A stretch of DNA of 64,000 bases from Lineus longissimus. Taxonomy: Eukaryota > Nemertea > Pilidiophora > Heteronemertea > Lineidae. Below, in pieces: positions 28,125-39,711 of the stretch. Both the position numbers and the translations under genes were made by a program. The notes under the pieces were generated by a model. That model was not told the origin of the DNA and did no database searches. It saw only the letters and a program-made list of their open reading frames with translations. The stretch lies in assembly GCF_910592395.1 (NCBI RefSeq), contig NC_088317.1, positions 18,586,039-18,650,038 of the forward strand, read 5' to 3'. How positions within the stretch are numbered: the first letter of the stretch is position 1; every line of letters starts with the position of its first letter.

Positions 28125-28156
28125 AGGATATTCATGAGATATTCTATGAATATCCT
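28125..28156. repeat. perfect 11-base hairpin
   Basis: AGGATATTCAT (28125-28135) and ATGAATATCCT (28146-28156) are perfect inverted repeats around a 10-base spacer. There is no T-run or gene context to make it a terminator. Confidence 0.6.
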
Positions 28157-28539
28157 GAAATTTCAATTGCCATACTGATCACCTATAATAAATCATAGCG
28201 AATTTAAAAACGGTGACATGTTCACCAAGTCCCAGAATGCCTCGGAGTCTACCTGTTCTGACCCACAATGCACCACAGCCATCCATCTTGTTTAATCACG
28301 CTATCAAACTCAATGATGCGACAAGGTGCGTCTAGACAGTCAGGAGATGGATCATCTGTTTGCTAGATAGAAGGGCTCGGGGCAACTTGTTCCACGCTGG
28401 AAGCCATGTTTAAAATCATTTTAATGAGGCTGTATTGGTCACATGACAGAACCATTGGAAAGTTCATGAAAATGTTCTACAGATTAATTTCTGATAGAAG
28501 TGGTTCTTCAGGTTTTTATTTTAGTCATTCCTCATTGAA

Positions 28540-29200
28540 GGGCTTGGCTCTCGGTCACTGCATATGTATCAGATTCTGCTCAGGAATGCTCACTAATCAA
28601 ATCATGCTAATTTCATTAGTCCATCCTGGCCAATGTCATCATAACAACTCTTGGGAATCTGCTCAACAGCAAGTGTCCACCAGACCCTTTCCTGTGGAAT
28701 ACTTCAACAATTTTTTGTTGTAGGAATCTTTTTGGTCGTTGCATTTTTTCCTCTTCACCTGGAATTGGAACACCTTATCAAATCAAGTTGATTTCATTAG
28801 TGTATCTTGTCCGACATCATCTGGGCAATTCTGGAAAACTTGCGTAATGGAAACACGCAAATGTCACTGTAAACTATTGCCATTTTTTGCAGAAACCCTT
28901 TTCGGTCACTGCCCCCTATACCCATGATATTTCCCTTAAGTAAGCCAGATCAAACCAGGTTAATTTCATTAGCATGCAGAATACATTCTGCCTAAGATCA
29001 TCATAACAATACTGGAAAACATGTTATAGGAATATACAAGCCACCAACAAACCCTTCCCAAACAGACACTCTAATTTTTTTTTTTGTGCAAACCCTTTTT
29101 GGTCATTGTATCTGACTCTTCATATTTCCCTTCATCAGGATCCAAATTCAATCATGCTAATTTCATTATCGCATCCTGTCTAGCATCTGACGTCATTGAC
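28540..29200. repeat. old tandem repeat, about 170-195 bases, four copies
   Basis: Four diverged blocks each contain TNGGTCNNTGCAT-like sequence (about 28550, 28734, 28903, 29100), then CTAATTTCATTAG-like sequence, then CATCATAACAA-like sequence. A decayed satellite is the simplest reading. Confidence 0.55.
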
Positions 29201-29469
29201 TTTTGGTATCTAGAATACTTACAAAGTATGAAACATAGATGTGAGATGGCATCAAGCAACCTGAAATCAGGCCACCTTTCTATTAGTATAGAGTGTGTTG
29301 AGGGCTGCCGGAGTGGCCCCTGTCACCACCAGGTACAACATTCGATTCCTGGCCAGTCCCAGTACCCACATGTGATAGAGAGAGCAATATTTCAAAAAGT
29401 ATCGAGTAAAGAATTTGTTGTAATTTCTCGAGTTGGGTATAGAGAATGGACAACTAGTGTTGACTCTGA

Positions 29470-29900
29470 CCAGCCCTACTGGCTTCAGCCGATATCATAC
29501 CTTTCAACCATTGCTTCTTACTGGCTTAGCTAGGCACAGCCAGTTCCAGGGAAACTCTCCATAGAGAAAGCCAACATCCTTTCAACCTCGATCTGAATAG
29601 CTCGACAATAACGCTAACTCCTTCCGCCACAACTGCACCTGAACAGCTGCACATCTCTGACCACTAATCGTATTCTTATTGGCTTAGCTTGCTTGGACAG
29701 TTGTCATGGGAATCTATCTGTGGATCGGGAGGCAAAATAGCCTTGTTGGGAACTTTAAGGAGCCACCAACCTTTGCCACCATGTCCGTACCACTCCTCAC
29801 CTTGCCAGCCACACAACGATGACCAGCCCGATGATATCACACCTTTCCCAATCATCGCTTCTTATTGGCTTAGCTATGCTGAGCCACATCTTAGAGGAAA
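29470..29900. repeat. degenerate repeat, about 160-190 bases, three copies
   Basis: TTCTTANTGGCTTAGCT recurs near 29515, 29673 and 29859. The first and third copies also share CCAGCCC and GATATCACACCTTTC-like upstream sequence. Open frames here are not treated as genes. Confidence 0.5.
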
Positions 29901-30514
29901 TCAATCTGGGGATCTAATCTTATACCTTCAAAGAGTCCTGGGTGGCAAGCTGTCAGAAAAACAGGGTCTGTGTGATGTTGAAATTGATGTCTTATTGTGA
30001 TGATACTGAACCAATTTACCAGCTTCTTGTTATGAATCTGGCTTTAGATATTTAAGGAGAAATGGTGGAAGCAACCGCTTGCCAGTGCCAAGATCATCGT
30101 CTGAATGTTAGAGATGCATGTTGCCCGATGCTGAAAAGGTCTGAAACTTCAAAAATAACATCAGCAAAGTAAGATGTGCGATGGGTTTCTCATGCAACGT
30201 AGTCAGACAATTTCAAGCCATGCATTAGCAACAATTTCGTCATTTTTCAAAATGTTTACCATTCACATTACAAAAGCACTGAGCATGATTGGATTACGCA
30301 ATATATAGTGTAAAACCAGACAGTAGCTGTCAGAACTTCCAAAATGTAATGCTTTTTAGCCTTACACCCCACTTTCCCGAATGGACTTCTCTTGCATTAA
30401 GAGGAAGCATCTTTACAAGGAAATAGAGGTGATGGAAGAAAAGAAGTGACACCACTTTAAAAGTCGTGACGTCTCATGACCGATTTTACAGAATAAAATG
30501 TTGTGAACACTGAC

Positions 30515-30565
30515 CATGAGATAAGAATGCCCGGCAGGCCCCCCGTAGGGTGACGATGTGTAGCG
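30515..30565 (-). other. possible cassette exon in intron 3, copy a (51 bases)
   Basis: A segment with exon-like borders: AATATACAG acceptor, 17 open codons (RYTSSPYGGPAGHSYLM), then ATG|GTCAGTG as donor. The 120 or so bases upstream on the minus strand contain no AG and include a long T-rich tract, the pattern expected of an AG-exclusion zone before a real 3' splice site. The length is a multiple of three, so it would fit in phase 0 between exons 3 and 4. A diverged relative lies at 26521-26566. No known protein was recognised; this could also be a copy of an unrecognised interspersed repeat. Confidence 0.4.
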
Positions 30566-31534
30566 CTGTATATTTCCGTTTGGTTCGTCAGCCAAAAAAG
30601 AGAAAAAACATGTCAAGATTAAAGCAAAATATCAAACATTTCAATGGTTAGTGACAATGGTAAGGTGAAGTGGTACAAACATAGCCCCTACACCAAAAAA
30701 TATCATAGGATTTGGCCAAATCTTTAAGCGTGGTTTTTGGATTATGTTATCAACGAAACGTAGCCGAATGGAATTCCTGGCCTAAAAATAAATTGTTGGT
30801 TTGGTTTGCTAAAATGAAAAATATGAATTTTAGAAAGCTAAATTTGGAGCCAAGATTTCCGGAATTCAAATCTATAATAATGGTCAGCTGTTTACAAATT
30901 CAATAACATTCTATTAATGAATGATCTGAAAGAGAAGCTTTGGTTTTGCAGCAGTATAGCTATTTCTTTGGCAGCCCTCCCAAGTGAAAGACTAAAGAAT
31001 TTGTAACTTTATGACTGGCATGCAATCTGTCTGTTGCAGGCGAGATATAACGGAATACGCCACATATTTATGGCCAAGCACAAAATGCCAATAACCTGAG
31101 CACCCCCACCCCAATTCCATGCCGCACAAAAATAATATGTATTTTGTCGCGACATCCTGACGACAGTGCGGCAACTCCACCTTGTCAGGCAATATCTGGG
31201 TTCTAATACCCGTTATTGAAAGCCTCTCACCGGTACAAACCGGTAGGAACGACACGCCATAATGACGGCATAAAGTGCCTTGTTTTTCTATGCCATAAAG
31301 TCTTCGATATGCCGCAGTGAAAAAAATGTTGTGTGCGTGAATGTCTAAATGGCATGGACGTACTTCCTGTCCTTCAGGGTTGGTTTGGATAATTCTGATG
31401 CCAGAAGAGGGCTGTTAAGTCCATCGATCACACTCAGTGAGGCAGAGAGCAGGAAGACTAGGGATAGTTTAGTGGACTCAACTCTGGATGGGAGGACTTA
31501 ACTTGGATAATGCAATATCTGAACATTACGGATA

Positions 31535-31720
31535 TCCCTGGCATCATGCTTAGAGCACCAGGCTTGTAACCAGAAAGTTGTTGGTTTGACTCTTGGGAGG
31601 ATCACTGCTGTTTCATCTTTGTGTCCTTGAGCAAAATGCTACACTCTACAATACTACAATTCCTATCCCATTGGCTGGTACTAGAAGGTACCCCTCCCTG
31701 AAAGTAACAGACAAATTATA
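31535..31720 (+). mobile_element. tRNA-derived SINE-like element
   Basis: A tRNA-like head (TTAGAGCACCAGGCTTGTAA, then a B-box-like GTTGGTTTGACTC) is followed by TGTCCTTGAGCAAAATGCTA, a body motif seen in several deuterostome and other animal SINEs. It is diverged and its boundaries are uncertain. Confidence 0.45.
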
Positions 31721-32810
31721 GACTATGAACCAACTGAAGTATTTTGAAAATATTTATAAGAATATTTTGATGAACCTCAACAAGATTAAGGAGAGGAGTA
31801 GACTGGCATCCAATTTCCCCCTCGATCCACTGCCTCGTCAGATGCAGGTGAACTGTATCCCATAATCCCTCATTCATCACAGTGGATCAGATACATCGCC
31901 TCTGGCATCAACAACCAATCACAGCAAGAATTTAATCGTGGCAATATTTTTCAGGACATGCGAAACTCAAAGCGATATTTTCCCCAGCGCTTTGTCAGAA
32001 AGTTGTGCCACGATGTTGCAATGAATGAGCGCGTTTCAACGACAAAGGACCAAAAACGGTGAACCGTTGCCTGGAATTTCTTCATTAGGGTGTCGCCATG
32101 GTAACCAATAACAGGTAGATGAAAAGACAATGAAGCTAGGTTTTGCTGTCGGGGAAGCCTCGAGCAGACAGAATCGATCACATGTCTGGAAGGTGGGGAT
32201 TGCAGGCGAGCCATGGGTGAAAGGGGTAGACGTCTGGGTGGAGTAGCAACGCCAGGCAGAGGAGCTGTTTCAGTGGAGAAACATAACTAGACATTGGAGG
32301 GGGAAGCTTTTGATGGATAGTCTTGAGGTCAATGATAAGACTGATGTATTGCTGATGCAGTCCTTCCCGATTGTGGTGGGGAGGAGGGAAAGAGCAACTT
32401 AGCAAATATAGATTCTCACAGTTTGGCTTCAAACTCTTCACCTTTTCACCTGCTTGACGAACAGTACACTTAACCTTGTCCCAGGGTTGCCTGAAGCAAA
32501 CATATTGAACGTGCAATTCAATACACATTGTCAAGATTAATAGAAACATGGTTGATTTATCGAGTGCGTTGAATGTCAGTCATCTGCCAATCAGTGGATT
32601 TCTTGATTCCAACTTGGGGATAATTAGATCTTAATTGATTGGGGTGTACTATTTGGCTAGCGAGTCTGGATTTGACAAACAATGGTATGGCTTGGGATGT
32701 GGAGAGATTTAAAGGTTCAGATTCCCTTCTATTAGACAGGAACCCTATCATCTCACAAGATCGCAGCACATGACAAGTGAGGCGATCGGTCAGGTCACCA
32801 TGATTTCACC

Positions 32811-33633
32811 CTGCAAGCATCGCACACAGCGAGCAGACAAAATGGTCCAACGTCCAGTACTGCAAGCATCGCACACAGCGAGCAGACAAAATGGTCCAAC
32901 GTCCAGTACTGCAAGCATCCCACACAGCGAGCAGACAAAATGGTCCAACGTCCAGTACTGCAAGCATCCCACACAGCGAGCAGACAAAATGGTCCAACGT
33001 CCAGTACTGCAAGCATCGCACACAGCGAGTAGACAAAATGGTCCACCGTCCAGTACTGCAAGCATCGCACACAGCGAGCAGACAAAATGGTCCAACGTCC
33101 AGTACTGCAAGCATCGCACACAGCGAGTAGAAAAAATGGTCCACCGTCCAGTACTGCAAGCATCGCACACAGCGAGCAGACAAAATGGTCCAACGTCCAG
33201 TACTGCAAGCATCGCACACAGCGAGCAGACAAAATGGTCCAACGTCCAGTACTGCAAGCATCGCACACAGCGAGTAGACAAAATGGTCCACCGTCCAGTA
33301 CTGCAAGCATCGCACACAGCGAGCAGACAAAATGGTCCAACGTCCAGTACTGCAAGCATCGCACACAGCGAGCAGACAAAATGTTCCAACGTCCAGTACT
33401 GCAAGCATCGCACACAGCGAGTAGACAAAATGGTCCAACGTCCAGTACTGCAAGCATTGCACACAGCGAGCAGACAAAATGGTCCAACGTCCAGTACTGC
33501 AAGCATCGCACACAGCGAGCAGACAAAATGTTCCAACGTCCAGTACTGCAAGCATCGCACGCAGCGAGCAGACAAAATGGTCCAACGTCCAGTACTGCAA
33601 GCATCGCACACAGCGAGCAGACAAAATGGTCCA
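32811..33633. repeat. 49-base minisatellite, about 16.8 copies
   Basis: Units begin GCAAGCATCGCACACAGCGA, with starts every 49 bases from 32813 to 33597 and a last copy of 37 bases. Units are nearly identical. Four variable sites (GAGCAG/GAGTAG, CCAACG/CCACCG, ATGGTCC/ATGTTCC, CATCG/CATCC) are distributed in a partly three-unit pattern. Because the unit lacks stop codons, several frames on both strands stay open for 180-290 codons; 49 is not a multiple of three, so the peptide repeats only every 147 bases. I do not treat these frames as genes. Confidence 0.97.
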
Positions 33634-34459
33634 AATGAACAAACCTAATCAGGATATAATAGATGGTTGATATCTGATAAGTGATAAATTATTTGGTGAC
33701 CTGCATGAAAATCTCATTATTATCAAATATAAAAACAATGATTTCTAATATCATTCTGTTTTTGTGTGTGTAGATTCTGCAGTTTCCTGATGTGTAAAGT
33801 ATTAAGTATACAAGGAAAAACCATGATAACTGAGATTTTCACATGACATCGATTCACCTTGGAAATAGATTCTCATGGCAAAAAAAGTAAATGATTTCTA
33901 TTGTATATGATATGCTGTTCAAGCATTATTTGAGATTGTCAAAAAAAGATAAGGACAATAATTGCATCGTCTATTTTCATGATGCAAATTGTACTGTTTT
34001 GCTCTGTGAAAAGAAGACATCGTGAATGGGACGATCAGAGACTACCAAGACGAGTTTATAACAACCACAATCTAAACACCAGCCACCAGACAAATCCACT
34101 CATGCAACAGAAGTATGTTCGAAGTTGATAAAGTGACAGTTCTGAGAGACATCTCCAGAAATCACAACCTCCCCAGCCCCAATTCCTTGAAATAGAAGAC
34201 AATATGAAGTGTTCCCTGTAGCTCCTCATGCAGGAAGGAAGACCTAGAAGTGCACCCTACCTATAAAAAATAAATAAATGAATAGTTTCAAAGGACATAC
34301 TCAGACACTCAAACCATCTATTCTACACAGAAAAAAAAGACGTTATTGTTGTTGACTGTCCTGAAAAATGAACAAAACACCAAACCTAATCTCGTCACAC
34401 CCTGTATAACGCCATCTATCTACAAAAACCAAAACCAACGCCGCAAAAACCAAACTTAC

Positions 34460-34645
34460 CATCATTTGACGCAACTGACTTTCTTGAGATCCGCCGCTTT
34501 GTAAGTCATGGGCGTACAACAGACCACCAGAAAGACTGTTGACCTTTGACCCAGCTACACTGGCGCTTGATTGGACGGTAGGTATGGGTGTGGTTCGGAC
34601 CTGCGTTTGAGGTTGCTGTTGAGGTTGTGGGTTTGTACCCCACGT
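34460..34645 (-). CDS. mbl: muscleblind-like, exon 3 (Gln/Ser-rich linker)
   Basis: Encodes residues 128-189, a low-complexity linker between the finger pairs: TWGTNPQPQQQPQTQVRTTP, then a Ser/Val/Gly-rich stretch ending QESQLRQMM. It has no strong counterpart in MBNL1 that I recognise; the call rests on gene structure. The acceptor is CTTCTAACTTGCAG and the donor GTAAGT starts at 34459. Its 186 bases are open in the only frame that fits exons 2 and 4, and both ends are phase 0. The neighbouring sequence loses coding character outside these borders. Such linkers are usually disordered and alternatively spliced in this family. Confidence is a little lower than for the zinc-finger exons because conservation is not visible. 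Confidence 0.85.
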
Positions 34646-37364
34646 CTGCAAGTTAGAAGGGTGCGAAGTTGTATTCTGTGTTTTATACAATGCCGTACTG
34701 GTGTTTTGTATTGTCTTAACCTTCCACTGCCGGTGTTAGATGTCACATTTTATGGAAAACCTATCATCTAGTGTCTTGGAACATGAGATTTGTGTCAAAG
34801 TAAGATAGACATAGCCTGTGATGCGTTCTATCCAACATCTTCTAGTCCTAAGTAGAGAGACATGTGGTTAAATAATTTGGAATGAAAATCGAACTGACAT
34901 AGCGAGTTCTATCTGAGAATTCGCCTTCACCCAAACCAAAATTGTATTCAAAAACAAACATTTACTAAGAAATGTGACCAGACAATATTTCAAAGACTGA
35001 ATCACAACTGTTTTTCTCACTTCAAACGACCAATTTCAAACATCAAAATTTCATGTGCTCAGAAACCACAGACATTCTCAGACGCAAACAGTTTCAATGA
35101 TAAATAGAGGAGAGAGATTATTTCAATGAACATGGGCTGTAATCCCAGTGTATTCTTTACAAAAAACAGTACATAGTGTAAATCTCAATCATGTATACTT
35201 GAACTGAAATAGAGCAGTCATGAATTCACCACAACTTGCGACAGATTCATGTACATTTTGTACCGCATCTTGCACGGAATACACTGAAATATCCGGCAAC
35301 TTCAATCAAACTGTCTATGAGCCTTAGATTCATTGCACCCCAAAGCCTCATAAAACCTAAATGCATAGGAATAAATTACGCGCCAGGAGATATGGCGTAA
35401 TAATCCTAATTAAGATTTTAGGGAAAAAATTAATTGTGTGATTGATTAGGCGTGTGGAGAATGCTTTCACGGGTCGAAAACCTACACGTGTGCTTTGGGA
35501 AATCTGAATTTTAACACTTTACCAACATTTCAATGATTTTGAACAAAATTAACCAAACAGACATGAGAAGAAAAAGAAGATGTTAAATTGGTATTTTTAT
35601 AAAAATTGTGATTCATAACTAAAAACTTGCCAAATGACTCACATGAATTCGCTATACGAAACGATTTGTTCAAATCTATCGAGAATTGAGCCATTTGGCA
35701 TAGTTTTTTGGAATCGTGGTAAATTCTTGGCCGAGTTTGATGATTTAGGTGACTGGTTAGCAAAAAGTGTATTTGAAGGATACAAGCATATATTCACATG
35801 GGCAAGTCAAAGATTGAGACAATCGCCGATGACCAATGACTGATGACAGATTTGTCAATTGTCAAACTCTGCCACAGTCAGTTCAAAGCCCGGATTAAAA
35901 TAATGGGTCTGGCGTGAGGCGAGAGACCTTGTCCTGGAAATCAATCCCTTGCCACAGAAACGCAAACAACAAAACCGACAAATCAACCTTTGAGGAGGAA
36001 GTTGATCAGTAAGAAGGCCTATGATGATGCCCCGAGGAGAGGACGCCGCAGTGTTGACAACCCCTCTGACCCCTAGTGGAGGATCAGGATAGCGAAACAC
36101 CACTGGGTGTGATGGTAGCAAAAGCTGACCAGAAGAGAAGTCGAGAGAAACAACTAGACCATTCAGACCTTGTAAGAGGAATTGAACATCTTTTTTTAAT
36201 ATGATGACGATGAAAAGTTACAACACACAACTTCTCTGATCTGAAAATGAACTACTAAAAGTTAAGCGAAGCTCAGTGTCATTTCACTGAGGTTTACTTG
36301 AAATCATGTACATTTTCTTATTTAAATGTACTGGGAATCCAGTAAACTTGGGCAGATTAAGAGTATTTTGAAAACACTACACATTATACATTTATTTATT
36401 CAATGAAACTAACAGCAATAATAAAGCCAGGATGATTTCATTGCTTGGTTGAATTTACTGACGAGAGATAAATTTTCCTCAAAAAATTCGGAGATTCCAA
36501 GAATCCGAAATTTTGAAAAATAATTTGTACGCTAAAACTAAGTTGTCACGAAAATGAGACCATGGAATGGAATTGTTGAAGAGCTTTCCAACGAATGGTC
36601 ATGTGGGTTCTTTAAAAAAAAAACTTCGGTACAAATTTCTATGCCCCGCACCTGATGTCACCATGCGGACTGCCTACAGATTGTTTTATCGCCATTCAGA
36701 TGTCAGTAAAATAAAACCAGCCACGAAAACTGAACTAGGGTCACAATTACACATATAATATTACCAATATTATTAGAAACGTAGCATCTATGAGCATGGC
36801 AAAAGTCAAAAGCGTTGGCTAAAACTTCACCAGTGGATAACGAGAAGCACTGTGGTCTAAACATCTGTAGCACCGTAAATAACAATCAGCCAAGTGGAAA
36901 ATACCTGTGCATACCAGACACTGCACGTGAAAACTTCGAGAACTCATGCAGAAAATTTACTAAACGATACAAAATTTCTTTTTATGTAAGAATTGTATAA
37001 GATGTTATGATGAAATTGATTGAAATTTGCTAGATGATTTGGTGTTTTTCAGGGATATTTGGCTCATAGGTTGGAGGTAACACACCACGTCTTAAGCAAC
37101 TATACTTTCCTGAGCTTTTTGATGAAGAACAATTTGGTAAACCACGGAACACTGAATTTGGGCAAGGAAATCCCTTTTAAATCAAGCTCGTAATTTGCCA
37201 ACCCAACCCCAAATCCACACCAAGAATTTCAAAACTTGATTCCGTGCTTTTGAAAGTTAGATGCACTGAGAAAGACCAAGGGGGTTCTCTCTCCGATTTC
37301 TCCTAGTGCCCAAAAAAATAACCAAATCAGCCAACGAAAAGCGTGACGTAATATCTATACTTAC
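34646..37364 (-). other. intron 2 of the muscleblind-like gene
   Basis: The 2,719-base intron runs from GTT|GTAAGT at 37364 to TTGCAG at 34646. It holds a single relative of the 12.8-kb repeat near 36580 and otherwise no structure that I can support. Confidence 0.9.
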
Positions 37365-37532
37365 AACTGGTATAATTCCTGGCACCATGGGAGGAATCCC
37401 ATACGCTTGCGCAACCTGCATCTGTAAATTTTTTAATATTAAATTATTTTTTCCGTTCTGTAGTAACTGCTCTCTAAGATGTTGTGGAGGATGTAAATAC
37501 TTGCATGGTGGATCTTTACGCTGGCATTTGCC
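37365..37532 (-). CDS. mbl: muscleblind-like, exon 2 (completes zinc finger 2)
   Basis: Encodes residues 72-127. It opens with [19 protein letters not shown], supplying C74, C81 and H85 to finger 2. With C66 from exon 1 the spacing is CX7CX6CX3H, two residues longer in the third gap than vertebrate MBNL1 finger 2 and like Drosophila Muscleblind. The conserved helix [20 protein letters not shown] follows, then a Pro/Ile-rich segment ending GIIPV. The acceptor is a clear pyrimidine tract ending TTCCAG at 37534-37533; the donor is GTAAGT from 37364. The exon is 168 bases, phase 0 at both ends, so skipping it would keep frame but remove finger 2. An old transposon fragment begins about 76 bases upstream of the acceptor. 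Confidence 0.96.
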
Positions 37533-37608
37533 CTGGAACGAGAAGAAGGGGAGAAACATAAGAATTTTGGCATAAATACGAAATGTTTTTGGACTTCTTT
37601 CGGAAATC

Positions 37609-38033
37609 TTACGAAAAAATTCAACTGTGAAGGATGAAAAAATTTCTAAGTCCAAATATTTTTTTCACTTCTTTATTTTTCTGCTCAAAATGAAGAAACA
37701 TCATGAGTGCAAAAATTTTTTTTAGCTTTAAAATTTTTCAGAATTTTAATTTACGAAAAATTCAACTCTGAAGGATGAAAAAATTTCTAAGTCCAAATAT
37801 TTTTTTCACTTTTTTTCTGCTCAAAATGAAGGAACATCATCAGGCCCCCAATATCTTTAGCTTTTCGAAAATTTTCCAGAATTTTGAACTTATGAATAAG
37901 TTCAACAATTTCGGCAGAAAAACCTAATCAGGCATTTTGTCCCAGGATTTTCAACTTCACTAACACGCCCACCCCGGTAAAGCGACCATTCAACCTCGGT
38001 CCCATGAGTGGTCATGTTACTGAGGTTCCACTG
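37609..38033 (-). mobile_element. truncated TIR element fragment next to exon 2
   Basis: Its right end matches the terminal inverted repeat of the 39.7-kb element in inverted orientation (GAGGTTCCACTG ending at 38033, followed by TA). Inside are two copies of a block starting TTACGAAAAA at 37609 and 37751 (period 142). The other end is missing. Relatives occur at 52.3 and 56.9 kb. Confidence 0.7.
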
Positions 38034-39711
38034 TATTTAAGACTGATTTCATCCAACTTGATGACCTCAAACATCTGAAAATGTTGCCGACCTGAGACTC
38101 CACCTCATTATTCTGCTCCTCATCAATTAATCCTGCCAAACTGCCAGCAATATTTCCATCATGCCCAATTATTATGTTCAAAGGGGTCATATTAGCGTGT
38201 GGCTGGTCATAAAAGGGAGTCTGTCAGCCGCTGACTGGGCACCTGGAGTTGGAATTACCAATTGTCGTTTTAGTGATCTCTTGAGGACTGCAGATGGACA
38301 CGGTAAAGAAATGTTGACCTGGGTCTAGAGACAAGAACTTTCACCAATTTTACTCCTTTGGCGAGGTTGGTGTGTGGCCGTTCCTGCAATCCACTGCGGG
38401 CTGTCTCGGGTCACCTGAGGTTGATGAGGGACCAAGATATATTACTGACAGGCGCTGGTGTCTCCAATGCACCACTCCAACACCCCACCCATCAATGAAA
38501 ACAACCAATGATAATCGCTACAGTTGGCATTGGGAAAGGAATGATACCGTCTCCAACCCAGAGGACATTCCAGTTCAGACACATAATCACCTGGGGCAAA
38601 TGGGGGACAAGGATTAGCAGGCCGGCGCCATCATAACCACTGCACCACTTGTTTGACCCATAATAATCCCCAAGCCGCAAAAACAATCACCGCCAAGTCG
38701 CCAACCAACAATCATTTTACATCAACCAACAAAATCATCATCATTACTTTGTCCTCAGCATCCCTCCATAAAACATGAATGGCACCATGTTTTGTAGAAG
38801 AGCTGGACCAGGACCCGCATCACAAACAGAAAGAGTTTAGTCATTATATTTGATCATGTGGTTTATTAATAGTTGGTCCCATCAATTAGCCCATGGCTCC
38901 AACTGTCTCATGGCCAGACAGTTTCCACACAATGAAACGTGTTAATACCTTCATTGATTGGATAGCTCAAACAGGTGATCGAGGCCGAAATCAGTTTTAT
39001 AATTCGTTCTAAAATGAGATTTTGCCCCCAGAAACATAATTTCAATTGCCATTCCATTACGAGACTAGTAGAATATATAACGGAAGGCGATATAGTTTGT
39101 ATGCAACTTCGGGAGTGGAAGATATGGAATGAAAATAGCATGAATCTGAGTCTGCAGTAAAGTAAATTTACCTAAAGGAGAAACTGAATGTTCAGTCACC
39201 AAGTCTGATGATTCCCTTTTACTTCCAAATTAAATATATTTCATTTTTTCCTCAATATTTGCAACAGGTGTATGTATCGCCTGAAGCACAATACGATATA
39301 TAGAACCATTTAACCGACAGAGATAAAATGCAAATTTTAATGAATTTAAAGTGATATCATAAATTCATTAATCAAAACTAAGCTAAATATACAAAATTGA
39401 TATGGATATGGAAGTTAACATGTCAACATGTCTGGCACTTAGATCAACTCTGAATGACTAATTCCACTTAAGTATTTCCCAGTGTGATCACCAACGAGGC
39501 AAAACCTTGACACATTTTGAAGACCACCAATTTGACCCCTTGCTCCTACCTGTATTCCCTTTAAACCTTAGCTTGCATTGAATGCCCAAAGATGCACAAA
39601 CCCTATTCATATTTTACCTCTTAACCACATTTTGCTGCAACATGTAGTGGTTAATTAAGACAGCCGAACCCAGGGCTTTCTATATGACATTGAGAGTCAT
39701 CTAAAAAACTA

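Larger units (their letters stand above)
16946..34459 (-). other. intron 3 of the muscleblind-like gene
   Basis: The 17,514-base intron runs from ATG|GTAAGT at 34459 to TTTTTAG at 16946. It contains the two exon-like segments at 30.5 and 26.5 kb, a 49-base minisatellite, SINE-like elements near 23.3 and 31.6 kb, and several degenerate tandem repeats. No independent gene was recognised. Confidence 0.85.

Noticed and set aside
28125-28156. Rho-independent terminator-like hairpin
   Set aside because: Eukaryotic context, no T-run and no adjacent gene.
29084-29533. 149-codon open frame, plus strand
   Set aside because: It overlaps degenerate tandem repeats and has no recognisable domain or exon structure.
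32770-33670. Very long open frames (180-290 codons) on both strands
   Set aside because: They are produced by a stop-free 49-base tandem repeat; several frames on both strands are open at once and there is no codon bias or start context.
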